NCBI GenBank assembly: GCA_963542845.1
Contig: CAUTZA010000008.1
Location: 1 to 62,722 of the forward strand
DNA: 62,722 nucleotides
From: JABCPO02 sp963542845
GTDB taxonomy: Bacteria; Bacillota; Clostridia; TANB77; CAG-508
Direction: 5' to 3'
Shown: one piece after another, positions 1 through 10,913 of the stretch
How positions within the stretch are numbered: the first letter of the stretch is position 1
How the letters are laid out: each line of letters starts with the position of its first letter
Notes under the pieces: model-generated
Database searches by the model: none
Told to the model about the DNA's origin: nothing
The model's input: only the letters and a program-made list of their open reading frames with translations
Translations under genes and position numbers: made by a program

Positions 1-1689
1 TTTTCTTATTCTTTTTTCTATAACTTCTGAATTTTCTGGTTCTTTAAACTTATAGAAGTATCTAGTAAATGGTATTTCATATCCTAATTGTGTTTTATTA
101 TCATTAATCCAAGCATCTGGATTATATTCTAATACTTCATTTTTGAAATATTCTTCAACATTTTCCTTTAAAGGAATGTTCTCGTAATCTCTTTTGCTTG
201 AATCTGGTTTAATATTTCCTTTTTTATCCTTTACAAGGTTATTATTTTCATCATAAAGTGGTGTTTCTACAGTAATTCTTATAAATCCAAAATCATCATT
301 ATCAAAAACTTTACTTTCAACTTTCATATTGCTTTCTACATACTCTTTATTTGTAAAATCAAAATATGCTTTTAATATTAGATGTCTTGCATCTTTATCT
401 AAATCTTTTCTCTTATTACCAATATTTTTTCTTCTGTTAATATAGCAATTAGACGCATCTATTAGTTGAACTTTGCCTCTCCTTAATACATCTTTATTTT
501 TATTAATTACCCATATATATGTTGAAATACCTGTGTTATAAAATAAGTCTGTTGGAAGTTGAATAATGGCTTCTAGCCAATCATTTTCGATAATATATCT
601 TCTTATTTCTGATTCTCCAGAACCTGCAGAACCTGAAAATAAAGGTGAACCATTTTGTATAATGGCCATCTTTCCTTCATCCTTAAGTTTTGCTATACCA
701 TTTAAAGTAAATAGCATTTGTCCATCAGAAATCTTAGGAGTACCTACTGGAAATCTTCCATTAATTCCTCTAGATGCTTCATCTTCTACAGCCTTCTTTT
801 GCTTTTTCCAATCTATACCAAAAGGGGGATTTGAAATAATATAATCAAACTTATAACCTTTGAACTTATCATTATCTAAAGTATCGCCTTGTTTAAAGTT
901 ATCAGCATCTCCGCCTTTTATTAACATATCAGCTTTAGCTATTGCATATGTTTCTGGATTCAATTCTTGACCGTAGCAGTCCACTTGTACATTTTTATTT
1001 AATTGATGTAATCTATCAGTCATACAAGCTAACATTTGTGATGTTCCCATTGCCATATCATATATAGTTTTCACTCTATTATCATTTGTTAAAATATCTT
1101 GTTCCTCTACTACTAATAAGTCTGTCATTAAATATATTATGTCTCTAGCAGTAAAGTGGGCTCCTGCCTCTTCACCATAACTTTCAGAGAATTTTCTTAC
1201 TAATTCCTCAAATATATATCCCATATCTTCTGTTTTTACTTCGTCTAATCCCATATATGCTTTTTTAGAATTAAATTCTTCTAAAACAACATAAAGAAGT
1301 CTGTTATCAACCATTGTCTTTATTTCATTGTTAAATTTAAAATTATTTAAAACATCTATTATATTATCTGAAAAACCATTTATATAATTATTGAAATTTC
1401 TTTCAATATTATCTGGATCAGATAATAATTTTTCAAAATCATATTTACTTATGTTATAAAAACTATATCCTGAAGCTTCAGTTAAAAATGCATCTTTAAC
1501 TTCAAATGTTTTTACTTCTTCGTATTTATCTAAAACCTTTTGCTTTGTTGGTTTTAATATATCATCAAATCTTTTTAATACTGTCATTGGAAGTATGACC
1601 TTACCATATTCGTGTGGTTTATATACACCAACTAATTTAGTTGCAACTTCCCATATTAAATTTGCTTTTGTATTAATATTTGTACTCAT
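1..1689 (-). CDS. hsdM: Type I restriction-modification DNA methylase subunit (HsdM), C-terminus cut by window edge
   Basis: The open frame starts at ATG 1689 behind an AGGGG-type ribosome site and runs off the left edge, about 563 residues inside the window. It carries the amino-methyltransferase catalytic motif NPPFG (coded near 820-840) and an AdoMet-binding region MAMGTSQML (near 1045). The N-terminal helical HsdM domain (IWEVATKL start) is also present. In the family this subunit methylates adenine and partners HsdS and HsdR; those genes would lie outside the window to the left. The gene has no in-frame CGG. It does contain GGC-GGA (near 911) and TAC-GGT (near 968) intact, which shows that the bases CGG do not disturb the frame when they are split between two codons. 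The enzyme family is clear; specificity cannot be read. Confidence 0.9.
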   Translation of the reverse strand, partial: MSTNINTKANLIWEVATKLVGVYKPHEYGKVILPMTVLKRFDDILKPTKQKVLDKYEEVKTFEVKDAFLTEASGYSFYNISKYDFEKLLSDPDNIERNFNNYINGFSDNIIDVLNNFKFNNEIKTMVDNRLLYVVLEEFNSKKAYMGLDEVKTEDMGYIFEELVRKFSESYGEEAGAHFTARDIIYLMTDLLVVEEQDILTNDNRVKTIYDMAMGTSQMLACMTDRLHQLNKNVQVDCYGQELNPETYAIAKADMLIKGGDADNFKQGDTLDNDKFKGYKFDYIISNPPFGIDWKKQKKAVEDEASRGINGRFPVGTPKISDGQMLFTLNGIAKLKDEGKMAIIQNGSPLFSGSAGSGESEIRRYIIENDWLEAIIQLPTDLFYNTGISTYIWVINKNKDVLRRGKVQLIDASNCYINRRKNIGNKRKDLDKDARHLILKAYFDFTNKEYVESNMKVESKVFDNDDFGFIRITVETPLYDENNNLVKDKKGNIKPDSSKRDYENIPLKENVEEYFKNEVLEYNPDAWINDNKTQLGYEIPFTRYFYKFKEPENSEVIEKRIRK

Positions 1690-1786
1690 TTTATCATTAC
1701 CCCTTTTGTATATATAATTCTAGCATCTTAATACTATTTTTTTCAACAATATGTCAAAATTATACTTTTAAGTAATATTTAAAGCC

Positions 1787-1812
1787 TAAAAAAAGAGCCC
1801 ATTTAGGCTCTT
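1787..1812 (-). terminator. Rho-independent terminator after macrodomain gene
   Basis: An inverted repeat AAAGAGCC / GGCTCTTT with a short loop is followed on the minus strand by a run of T. It lies just past the stop of the gene at 1817 and before hsdM. Confidence 0.75.
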
Positions 1813-1816
1813 TATC

Positions 1817-2338
1817 TTAAAACAACTTCTTACATTCCATATACTCACTATCTAAGAACGCACATAACTTAACAGAAATGTTCTTGTCTTTGTAGTCTTG
1901 TATAAAATTGTTGTATGCTTCTATACATTGTTTACATGACTCTTTAACAGGATTATCTAGATTACCACCAAAAATACCTGAACTTATTAACGGAAGAGAA
2001 ATTGAACTTAATCCATTTTCTACTAATACCTTAAAAGAATTATAATATGCATCATATAGCTGTTTAAAAGCATTTGGTGTATAGCTAAAATCAGGACCAA
2101 CTGCATGTATTATGTACTTACAGTTTGTCATATTAAATGCTGGTGTTATAACAGCATCTCCATCTTTTAATGGAGTTGTATATTTTTTACAGCTTTCAGC
2201 AAGTTCATTATATCCTGCTTTTTTAAATATAACTCCACAAATTCCTCCACCTGCAGATAAGTTCCTATTAGCAGCATTTACAACTGCATCTACATTTTGG
2301 TCTGCACATGACCCTTGTATTAATTCTAAACTACTCAT
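1817..2338 (-). CDS. Macrodomain (ADP-ribose-binding / deacetylase type) protein
   Basis: 173 residues, the length of a stand-alone macrodomain. Visible signatures are VDAVVNAAN near residue 16 and GGGICGVIF near 30, the ADP-ribose-binding loops, then YIIHAVGP near 75 and SLPLISSGIFGG near 113. Family members bind ADP-ribose and many hydrolyse ADP-ribose esters or O-acetyl-ADP-ribose in the cytoplasm. It follows the 2352-2738 gene with a 13-base gap, so the two are probably cotranscribed, and a terminator follows at 1787-1812. It has no in-frame CGG. Which substrate it hydrolyses cannot be told. Confidence 0.9.
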   Translation of the reverse strand: MSSLELIQGSCADQNVDAVVNAANRNLSAGGGICGVIFKKAGYNELAESCKKYTTPLKDGDAVITPAFNMTNCKYIIHAVGPDFSYTPNAFKQLYDAYYNSFKVLVENGLSSISLPLISSGIFGGNLDNPVKESCKQCIEAYNNFIQDYKDKNISVKLCAFLDSEYMECKKLF

Positions 2339-2351
2339 TTTTACTCTCCTT

Positions 2352-2738
2352 TTATTTTTTTATATTTCCATATATATCCAACTTAATCCCTTTTCCTGCT
2401 AAGTTTTCTATACACTCTGCTAAATATTCATTATTATGTTCTTTGTAGATTGGACTAGATATATTTGTTTCTTCAAGATTAGAATAACTTTCTGCTTTCT
2501 GTCCTCTGTAATTCTTATCTCTCCACTCTCTAGAAACTCTATATCCTCTTTTTTCCATCTCATCCATGATTTTAGAATGATAGATGAATAGATTATATGG
2601 AGAATATGTAAATACATAATCTACTGTTTTGTGTTTCTTATTCCAACCATTTCCCCTAAGTGCACAACATTCTCTATGTTGACCAAGTAGCTGATTTTTA
2701 GATAATAGGTGAATAATTTGTTCATGCCATAGCCTCAT
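2352..2738 (-). CDS. Pyrimidine-dimer DNA glycosylase-like protein (TIGR02328 type)
   Basis: 128 residues beginning MRLWHEQIIHLL, with QLLGQHREC near 16, ALRGNGW near 26 and VDYVFTYSPYNL near 40. This is the pattern I know from the TIGR02328 family, short proteins annotated as pyrimidine-dimer glycosylase / T4 endonuclease V-like. The reaction is inferred from family name only. The gene has no shift site and is complete. It sits in a run of short accessory genes (macrodomain, FMN reductase), 13 bases upstream of the macrodomain gene. Confidence 0.7.
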   Translation of the reverse strand: MRLWHEQIIHLLSKNQLLGQHRECCALRGNGWNKKHKTVDYVFTYSPYNLFIYHSKIMDEMEKRGYRVSREWRDKNYRGQKAESYSNLEETNISSPIYKEHNNEYLAECIENLAGKGIKLDIYGNIKK

Positions 2739-2765
2739 TTTTTTCTCCTTTAATATATTATATTT

Positions 2766-3335
2766 TTATTCTGCTATAAATAGGCAAATATTCCCTAATA
2801 TCTTTTCTCTATCTTCTTCATTAATTAAGTATTTACCTGTAGTAAATGCTTCAGGTTGTAGTCCTGCACCAATAGAACTTGTAGATACATTCATTTGCAT
2901 AAATGTTAGAAGTTTTGTAAGTTCAGATATAACATAACTTGCTTTAGATTCTCCTGAAACACCTGTTAGATATACTTTCTTACCTTGTATATATTCAGGT
3001 GCTCCAAACTCCCTTATTTCCTTTCTAGATGCCCAATCAAGCATGTTTTTAAGTACTCCTGGATAGCTATGATTATATTCTGCAGATACTATTATTATCT
3101 TATCAGCCCATTTTAGGTTATCTCTTAAGCTTTTTACTTCCTTATTCCCATCAAATTCTATATCTTGTGAAAACATCGGAAGATTTCCATATTCAAGCAT
3201 CCTTACATCATATTTGTCATTTTCTTCCATTTGTGGAGTTATTTCATTTACTATCTTATCTTGTATTTCTTTTGCTAGATTATAGTTAAATCCATTTTTT
3301 CTTAAACTTCCTACTATTATTAATATATTCTTCAT
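2766..3335 (-). CDS. NADPH-dependent FMN reductase family protein
   Basis: 189 residues with a flavodoxin-like fold pattern: a start IIVGSLRKNGFN (phosphate-binding loop for FMN), then LPMFSQDIE near 50 and VSAEYNHSYPGVLKNMLDW near 83, the signature that contacts the flavin ring. Members reduce FMN, azo dyes or quinones using NAD(P)H in the cytoplasm. The gene lies 27 bases upstream of the glycosylase gene on the same strand. It has no in-frame CGG. The physiological substrate is unknown. Confidence 0.88.
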   Translation of the reverse strand: MKNILIIVGSLRKNGFNYNLAKEIQDKIVNEITPQMEENDKYDVRMLEYGNLPMFSQDIEFDGNKEVKSLRDNLKWADKIIIVSAEYNHSYPGVLKNMLDWASRKEIREFGAPEYIQGKKVYLTGVSGESKASYVISELTKLLTFMQMNVSTSSIGAGLQPEAFTTGKYLINEEDREKILGNICLFIAE

Positions 3336-3398
3336 ACTTTTCCTCTTTTCTTTTGTTTTTTCTATTATTTTATTTTTCTTTTTCTTTTTGTTATTTAC

Positions 3399-4451
3399 TT
3401 AATTACTTTGCACTGCTGTTATATATATAACACCATAGATATCATCTACAGTACTTCCTCTTGATAGGTCATTTACAGGTATATTTAATCCTTGGCATAA
3501 TGGACCATATGCATTAGCATTTGCAAATCTTTGCACAAGCTTATACCCAATATTACCTGCATTAAGGTCTGGGAATATTAGTGTGTTTGCTTTACCTGCA
3601 ACTGTGCTTCCCTTTGCCTTACTTTTAGCTATATCTTCCATTATTGCAGCATCTAATTGTAATTCCCCATCTACATTAGGTATATTTTCTTCTTTTAACT
3701 TTCTTGTAGCATTTTGAACTTTTTCAACTAAAGCTGATGATGCACTACCCATTGTAGAATATGATAACATTGCAGTATAACTAGTTTCTCCAATTATATT
3801 TTCATAACTATTTCTTGATGCTTTTGCAATATCTACTAATTGGTCTTCTGTTGGATTTTCTACAAGCCCAGCATCTGAGAATATATATTCATCATATTTT
3901 AATATATTTTTTGTATTATCCCTATTTTCAGGCATTTCCATGATAAAAAATGATGATACTATGTTACTTTTGTTTTTATCTACACCTATTATTTGAAGTG
4001 TTGGTTTTAATGTATCTTTTGTTGAATGAATTGCACCAGATACAAGTCCATCTGCAAGTCCTTTTTTAAGCATAAGTATACCAAAATACACTTCGTCTTT
4101 TGCAAGCTTTTCTGCCTCTTCTAAAGTTAATCCTTTGTGTTTTCTTAAATCATATAGGTATGTAGAAAGCTCATTATATAATGTTTCTTCTTTTTCAACA
4201 TCATATATTTTTAGACTTCCGTCTTCTATATATTTTTGTATATCTAAATCTTTCTCGTTTATATTCTTATTATTTAAATTTTCTAATATTTTTTCATTAT
4301 TTCCTACAAGAATAATATTAACTATACCATCTTCTAATACTCTAAGTGCCGCTTTTAAAACCCTTTCATCCTCTGATTCTGGCAGTATAATTGTTTTTTT
4401 TATTTTATTTTCCTTTAACCTATTTTGTATTTTAGTTATAAGTTTGCTCAT
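3399..4451 (-). CDS. pta: Phosphate acetyltransferase
   Basis: 350 residues, near the usual 330-350 for the short form. The N-terminus has IILPESEDERVLKAA; further motifs are SGAIHSTKDTLKP near 140, SYSTMGSASS near 235 and the C-terminal FPDLNAGNIGYK near 300, all characteristic of Pta. It converts acetyl-CoA and phosphate to acetyl phosphate, normally paired with acetate kinase for ATP production; ackA is not in this window. It appears to be a single gene with its own ribosome site. It contains GAC-GGA (near 4217) in frame and intact, and no in-frame CGG. Probably highly expressed, and free of shift sites like eno and rplI. Confidence 0.95.
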   Translation of the reverse strand: MSKLITKIQNRLKENKIKKTIILPESEDERVLKAALRVLEDGIVNIILVGNNEKILENLNNKNINEKDLDIQKYIEDGSLKIYDVEKEETLYNELSTYLYDLRKHKGLTLEEAEKLAKDEVYFGILMLKKGLADGLVSGAIHSTKDTLKPTLQIIGVDKNKSNIVSSFFIMEMPENRDNTKNILKYDEYIFSDAGLVENPTEDQLVDIAKASRNSYENIIGETSYTAMLSYSTMGSASSALVEKVQNATRKLKEENIPNVDGELQLDAAIMEDIAKSKAKGSTVAGKANTLIFPDLNAGNIGYKLVQRFANANAYGPLCQGLNIPVNDLSRGSTVDDIYGVIYITAVQSN

Positions 4452-4499
4452 AATTACTCCTTTAAAGTTTGTTATTATATATTGTATTATTTATATATA

Positions 4500-6295
4500 T
4501 TATATATTTGTTATTATCCTTATATATTTATCAAAATATGTATTATTTTCTTTAAGATATCTTTTCTCTTCTTTTAGTTCTTCAAGCTCATCTGTTATTA
4601 TTCCATCTACAGGCTGTCTTAAGTATTTCCTTATTTTTATAATATCATTTACAGTCCATATCATAAGTTTTTTCTTTTTAATCTTTGCTTGTATTGCTAT
4701 TTTCTCATTATATGAAAAGTCTTCTAATGCATAAAAGTCAACATTTGTATCTGGAAGATCTCCTAATAGTAATGGTATTATATATCCTGTTTTTATATCA
4801 GGAATTAGCTTTTTAACCTCTTCCATAAGCTTAAGATCAAATGAAACTACCATAAAATCTTTTTCTACCCCAAGTTCTTTAAACTTATTTGCAACTATTT
4901 CTGCCATATTTTCCGGTTCTTTTCCTGTAATCTTAACCTCTACAAGTAGCTTTTGTCCGAAGTTCTTTTGCTTTTTTAGCATATTCGTCAAAAGATACAA
5001 GTCTACTTTCAAATCCTCCTTGCCTTATTTTTATTCCTTCTATTTGGTCTAAATTCATATTGCGTATATATTCCTTATTATTAGTAAGTCTTTTTAAATT
5101 AAAATCATGTGAAACAACAAACTTGTTATCTTTTGTTAAAACAATATCCATTTCCACATAATCTGCCCCTTTCTTATTTGCATTTTCAAGTGCCTCTATT
5201 GAATTTTCTACCGCTTGTGTAACATCTCCTCTATGCGCTATTGCATATACCGACTCATTTAAATCATTGTTTGTTATAAGTAGGGCATTATATACAATAT
5301 ATCCTATAAGAATGATAATTCCCCAGAATATTCTTGTCTTTGTTTTAAAACTATTTTCTGGTGTATGATTTACAATATCATCTGCAAACGCCTTATTTTT
5401 TTCTATTATAACTACAATTGCAGTTACCATTGCTATTTTAGAAAACAATATATACATTAATTTAAGCACCTTTATAGCTGTTGTAAATATGACTGTTAAG
5501 GCGATATTTTGCCCTGTAGGGTCAATAATATTAAATAGTAGTGTTATTATATACCCTAATGATAAATACAATCCAAAAAGGATTATTCCTATTGTTAAAA
5601 ATGTACATGGAACTCTAAGTTTTTCTATTTTTGTTATTTTTAAACTTATAACCGCATTTTTAAAAAATGAATTATTGTTACTTGCTACAAGTGGAAACAA
5701 GAAAAACAACCTATAATTAATATATATAAGGGTTAGGTATGTTAATATTATAAATATAGCGCCTGAAAAAGTTTTTGTACCTTCTTCTATAAGAAAGTCT
5801 GGAATATGTACTTTTTCTAGAATAATACTATTTAGCCCCAAATTTGCAATTGGTATTATTGCTATAATATATAATATAAATAGGAACATTTGGAATCCAA
5901 ATAATTTTCTTATTTTAAGTATTGTTTTTTTAACTGCTGTCTTCCACGAAAAATGATTATTATTTATACTACCATATATCATTAGTGTAAGTAGTGAAAA
6001 CTCTAAATACACAAAAAATGCAAATATTAATATATATACGATTAATAACATTATACTAATAGGATTTGAAAGTATAAGTAAAAAAGTTTTTTGATTTAGG
6101 TTTATTTGTCTAATAGAGAATAGTATAAGTTTAAAAACTACTCCGAAGTAAAAACTTACCTACTATCGTTATAAATATCTGTAATATTGATGTATTTATA
6201 AAATAAGTTAGCTTATACTTGTATACATGTGTTAATGCTAACTTTACTGTCTCTAAAATTTTAATACATTCTGTTGTACCTTTCGTATTATTCAT
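4500..6295 (-). CDS. Membrane-bound glycerophosphodiester phosphodiesterase, read through two +1 shifts
   Basis: Rebuilt length 597 residues from ATG 6295 (site GAGGGGAAAATA before it). The first half is hydrophobic, with several membrane segments, as in the GDPD membrane-domain family; the second half is a GDPD barrel with AHRGDVTQAVENS (catalytic His, Arg, Glu), VEMDIVLTKD and VSHDF. It should hydrolyse glycerophosphodiesters to glycerol-3-phosphate at or near the membrane. Shift sites: 6143-6145 (CTT CGG A) early in the membrane part and 4957-4959 (CTT CGG A, giving KEL-GQKL) in the barrel. Without the shifts translation gives a peptide of about 54 residues, then nothing useful. The residues on both sides of each shift join into one continuous family pattern. 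Confidence 0.88.
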
Positions 6296-6375
6296 TATTT
6301 TCCCCTCTTTTTTAATATAATAGTATTATATATCAATTGTTAATATTTTACTATAATCCCCTTTTAAATTGCATA

Positions 6376-6420
6376 TAAAAAAATAGAGAATATTAACAAT
6401 ACTGCTAACCTTCCCTATTT
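6376..6420 (-). terminator. Rho-independent terminator, end of possible small RNA
   Basis: The stem AATAGGGAA / TTCTCTATT (one mismatch) with a short loop is followed by a T run on the minus strand. It closes the gene-free interval between the P-type ATPase and the GDPD gene. Confidence 0.6.
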
Positions 6421-6535
6421 ATTACCAATCGCTTATTTGTGACATCAACACATGATGCTTACCTATATATGTGGCACATTCATAAGACTTACTGTTGTTA
6501 TAATTAATATATCAATTTTTTTGTATACTGTCAGC
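6382..6535 (-). ncRNA. Candidate small RNA or leader in the ATPase-GDPD interval (unidentified)
   Basis: The 291-base interval 6301-6591 holds no plausible protein. On the minus strand a promoter-like TTGATA / TATAAT-like pair (6500-6535) is followed by a segment with locally complementary blocks (GTGCCACAT / ATGTGTTGATGTCAC region, 6440-6475) and ends at the terminator. It matches no riboswitch, 6S or SRP RNA pattern I can recall with confidence. It could equally be the 3' trailer of the ATPase gene. Low confidence. Confidence 0.25.
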
Positions 6536-6591
6536 CAAAATTAAATAGGATCAATTTGCATTTAAAGTGCAACATTATTCTATAATTTTAC

Positions 6592-9246
6592 CTATTTAAT
6601 ACTCTTTTTCACAAACTTAACTGTTTCTGAAACTAGGTTTGGAACTATAGCAAGTCCAAATATTATCATTATTTGTTCCTTACTTATCATACTTAATTTA
6701 AACATTTCTCTTACAGGTGTTATAAATATTACTCCTAAAGTTAAACAAATATTAAATATTACTGCAAATAATAATAATTTGTTTTTAAACATTCCTTTGT
6801 AGAATAAACTTTCTTTGTTACTTCTTACATTAAATACATGGAATAATTCTGAGAATGTTAATGTTAAGAATGCCATTGTTTGACCTGCTGATAATTTTAA
6901 AGACCATTCTCCTTCTACCATAGTTATACCCATTATAAATGCGATAAATGTAAGGATACCTATAAGAATACCTTGATATGTTATAGCTGTAACTACATCT
7001 TTTGTAAATATACTTGCAGATGTATTTGGTTTTCTTTTCATTATATTTTTTGCCCCTTCGTCTTCTGCAAGTGCTAATGCTGGTAAACTGTCTGTTACTA
7101 AGTTAATCCATAATATATGTATCGGAAGTAGTGGTGTAATCTCTGCTACATGCCCTATTCCTGTCATTTTAGCAATTAATCCTGCTCCTAGTATAGATAG
7201 TAGTATTACTATTATCTCCCCTATATTTGATGATAATAGGTATTGTATTGATTTAACTATATTATCATATATACGTCTTCCTTCTTCTACTGCATTCACT
7301 ATTGTTGCAAAATTATCATCTGTTATTATTAGGTCTGCTGCTTCTTTTGATACATCTGTACCTGTTATTCCCATTGCACAACCTATTTCTGCATTTTTAA
7401 GTGCTGGTGCATCATTTACACCATCTCCTGTCATTGCAACAATATGTCCTCTATTTTGAAGTGCTTTTACAATCTTAACCTTATGTTCTGGTGATACTCT
7501 TGCAAACACTCCTATTTGTTCTACTTTTTCTTCTAATTCTTCTAATGATAATTTTTCAAGTTCTGTTCCTTCCATAACAGTTCTTCCATTTTTTAATATT
7601 CCGAAGTTCTTTTGCTATTGCTGTTGCTGTTAGTACATGATCTCCTGTTATCATTATTGTAAGTATTCCTGCATTACTACATTTTTCTATTGCTTCTTTT
7701 GCTTCTTTTCTTGGTGGATCAATCATCCCTACAATACCAATGATTTCAAATTTTCTATCATTTAAAGCATTTTCTACAATTTTTTCTAATTCTTTTTCAT
7801 TATTATATTTTTCAGTTATTTCTACATATCCGGCAAGCAAGTACTCTTAATGCTTTTTCTGCCATTACTATATTTTGCTCTTTCAATGTTTTAATTGTAT
7901 TTTTATCTATCTTACAATTATTATATACTTCGTCTATCCCACCTTTAATATATCCATATATTTTTCCATTAACCTTATTTACTGAAACCATATATTTTTT
8001 AGCTGAATCAAATGGAATTTCATATATTCTTTCATATTTTTCTAACTTTTCAAAATATTCCTTATTACCCTTATCATATACATGTCTTAAAAGTGCTGTT
8101 TCTGTAGGGTCCCCAATATCTTTTCCATCTTCTTCTGTAACAAGTTTTGCATTATTACATAAAAGAAGTGTATTTAAAAATTGTTCTTCATTATCTTTTT
8201 CTACAACATATGTATCTACAACAGTCATCTTGTTTTGTGTTAATGTTCCTGTTTTGTCTGAACATATTATTGTTGCACTACCTAATGTTTCTACTGCTGG
8301 CATTTTTTTAACTATTGCATTTTTACTAACTAGCTTTTTAACTCCCATTGCTTGTACTATTGTAGCTACTGCTGGAAGTCCTTCTGGTATTGCTGCTACT
8401 GCAAGTGATATTGCTGTTATAAGCATTGAAAGTACTGATTTTCCTGTAGATATTCCTATAAAGAATATAATTACACAAATTATACTTGCAAGAAATGCTA
8501 ATGTCTTTCCTAAGCTGTTTAATTTCTTTTTAAGAGGTGTTTGTTTATCTTGCACTTCATTTATCATTTGTGCAATTTTACCTACTTCTGTTTGCATTCC
8601 TACTGCTATTACATATCCTTTAGCTCTACCATATGTTACTAAACTTGATGAGAATACTGTATTTTTTATATCTCCTATCCCTACAGTTCCTTCTATTTTA
8701 TCAATATTTTTTTCTACTGCAAGTGATTCACCTGTAAGTCCAGATTCTTCAACTTTTAAGTTTACAACCTCAAATAATCTTATATCTGCAGGTACAAAGT
8801 CACCATCTTCTATAATTACTACATCACCTACTGTAAGCATTTTAGCCGGTACCGTAACAGCTTTTCCGGTCCCTTATAACCTTTGCCTCATGCTGTGTTA
8901 ATTTTTTTAATGCTTCTAACGATTTTTCAGCTCTTACTTCTTGGATAACACCTATTATTGCATTTACAAATACTATTGCAAGAATAATTATTGTATTTGT
9001 AAGTCCTTCACCATGACTTAAATCTATTATTCCTGATATAATACTTGCTATTATAAGTACAATTACCATCATATCTTTAAACTGTTCTATAAACTTTACT
9101 AAGATACTTTCTTTCTTCTTTTCTGTAAGCTCATTAAATCCATATTTTTCTATTCTTAAATCATATTCTTGATTACTTAAGCCCTCTTTGTTCGTATTCA
9201 ATTCTTTTTCTATTTCTTCTATGCTTAGATTATAATAATTTTCCAT
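6592..9246 (-). CDS. Calcium-type P-type ATPase, read through three +1 shifts
   Basis: Rebuilt length 883 residues, normal for bacterial PMR1/SERCA-like pumps. Domains in order: cation N-terminal domain, two membrane helices, actuator with ESGLTGES, phosphorylation motif ICSDKTGTLTQNKM, nucleotide domain, hinge MTGDGVNDAPALK, and six C-terminal helices. It exports Ca2+ or a related divalent ion at the cost of ATP. Shift sites: 8866-8868 (GAC CGG A, VIRD-GKAV), 7830-7832 (TGC CGG A, VLAC-GYVE) and 7601-7603 (CTT CGG A, AKEL-GILKNG). Each join restores the residues expected in this family. Unshifted, the product would end after the second helix. ATG 9246 lies directly after the AbiEi gene stop (9247), so the two are likely coupled. 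Confidence 0.93.
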
Positions 9247-9865
9247 TTATCTCCCTTCTTTCTCTAATAATATATCATCAATTTCTTTTGATATATTTAG
9301 TTTTTCTGCATATTCTTTTAACTTTTCTATACTAAAATCTGTTGTATTTAAACATAATTTTAATATATTTATACAATATTCTGCTCTTACAGTCTTTTCA
9401 TCTCTTTTTCTCTTCATTATTAAATCACATATTGTTCTTTCCAAGTCATATGTATATACCATATTACCGGTCTTTTGTTATAACCTCTTTTTTACCTATA
9501 TCTATAATATCTTTTGATAGGTAATAAAACATATTATTATCAAATGTTAATATTCTAGTATTATAATGACTTGGTATTGTAATGTTTAAAATAAGTTTAT
9601 CATTATCTTCCATTACACCATTTAGTATAAGGGCACTTTCATGTGAAAATATACCTTGTCTACATCTAATATATGCTAAATAATATTTATCATTAAAATC
9701 TATTGTTACATATATCCCCTTACTTGCCTTTTTAAGCTTACCTTTTTCAACAAGTCTTGTTATTGTTTTTGAACTTATCCCAATATCTTCAATCTCCCTC
9801 ATCCTTACAATACCATTATTTTCATATGCCATATTCATAACAATATCTTCATTACTTACTTTCAA
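9247..9865 (-). CDS. AbiEi-type antitoxin-like transcriptional regulator, one +1 shift
   Basis: 205 residues if the start is TTG 9865, which has AGGA six bases upstream; an ATG 18 codons earlier (9919) is possible but lacks a good site. The N-terminal winged helix (GIVRMREIEDIGISSKTITRLVEKG) followed by GIY and SHESALILNG is the pattern of AbiEi family antitoxin/regulators. Shift site 9467-9469 is GAC CGG TAA: in the zero frame a stop directly follows CGG, while the +1 reading gives TKD-GNMVYTYDLERTICD, the expected AbiEi core. No AbiEii nucleotidyltransferase toxin is next to it, so this may be an orphan regulator. It abuts the P-type ATPase with no gap. Confidence 0.8.
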
Positions 9866-9959
9866 TACACATCCTTTCTTGTCACATTTGTTCGTATTTA
9901 CCTTTGAGCATATATACATTATACTAATTGTAATATATTTTTTCTATAGTTTATACAAA

Positions 9960-9994
9960 AAGATTGATAAAATTATAATAACTTTATCAATCTT
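9960..9994 (-). terminator. Rho-independent terminator
   Basis: Perfect 12-base arms AAGATTGATAAA / TTTATCAATCTT with an 11-base loop and a following T run on the minus strand. It lies between the AIM24 gene and the AbiEi gene. Confidence 0.7.
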
Positions 9995-10038
9995 AATTAT
10001 ACGTATATTTTTTAAGGCTCAATGTTATATTTACAAAA

Positions 10039-10065
10039 CAAGAGCCACATTACCTGTAGCTCTTA
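10039..10065 (-). terminator. Rho-independent terminator after AIM24 gene
   Basis: Stem AGAGCTAC / GTGGCTCT with a 7-base loop followed by a T-rich tract on the minus strand, 59 bases past the recoded stop at 10124. Confidence 0.65.
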
Positions 10066-10123
10066 ACAAATTAATCATGTATATACTTTCTTTTTATTGT
10101 TTTTCTTCTTTTTTGTTTTATTA

Positions 10124-10805
10124 TTATCTTCCTGGTATCATTCCAACTATTCTACCTGCAAAATCATTAAAGTTTTGAGATTGTAATATAACTTTACCTG
10201 GTCCTACAAGTTTAGTTAAGAATAATCCTTCTCCACCTAAAAAGATATTTCCGAAGTCCTTTTACCATTTCTACTGTATATGTAACTGATGGTTCAAATC
10301 CAACAACATTTCCTGTGTCTACTTTTAATACTTCTCCATCTTTTAATTCTTTTTCTATTGCATCACCATCTACTTCTAAGAAAAGCATTCCATTTCCTGT
10401 AGCTTTTTGAAGTATAAGTCCTTCTCCTCCGAAGAATGCTGCTCCTAATTTTTTAGTAAATGTTACTTTTAAGTCAACACTTTGTTCTGCACATAGAAAT
10501 GACCCTTTTTGAAGTATCATACCTTCATCATGTTTATCTAAATCTATTGGTAGTATTGTTCCTGGAACAGTTGTAGCAAAAGCTATTTGTGCCCCATCTT
10601 TTTCTGCGTCATAGTTAGTCATAAAAATTGATTCCCCTGTGAACATTCTACCTAAGCTTTTCATTAGTCCACCTCTTGCATTTGTTCTCATTTTTATTCC
10701 TTCTGTTTGGTATGACATACCTCCTGTTTGTGTATACATTGATTCTCCATTATTCATAGTTACTTCAACTACTGGAACTGTTTGTCCTAAAATCTTATAA
10801 TCCAT
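10124..10805 (-). CDS. AIM24 family protein, one +1 shift
   Basis: 226 residues when read through the shift. AIM24 features: VVEVTMNNGESMYTQ at the start, SLGRMFTGES near 50, PGTILPIDL near 85, and the glycine-rich FFGGEGLIL near 123 followed by a second NIFLGGEGL. Shift site 10251-10253 (CTT CGG A) gives VKGL-GNIFLGGEG; zero-frame reading loses this glycine-rich repeat and ends 15 residues later. The +1 frame continues to TAA at 10124. Bacterial AIM24 proteins form a beta-barrel shell-like fold; their function is not established. It appears monocistronic, with a terminator at 10039-10065. Confidence 0.88.
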
Positions 10806-10913
10806 ATTTTCCCCTTTATTATATATTTTTTATTTCATGATTAATTTTCAAGTTTTTTTATTCTAGTTTAGTATTATTTCTTACTTATTCTTTTACTTTT
10901 TTTACTTTTTTAC

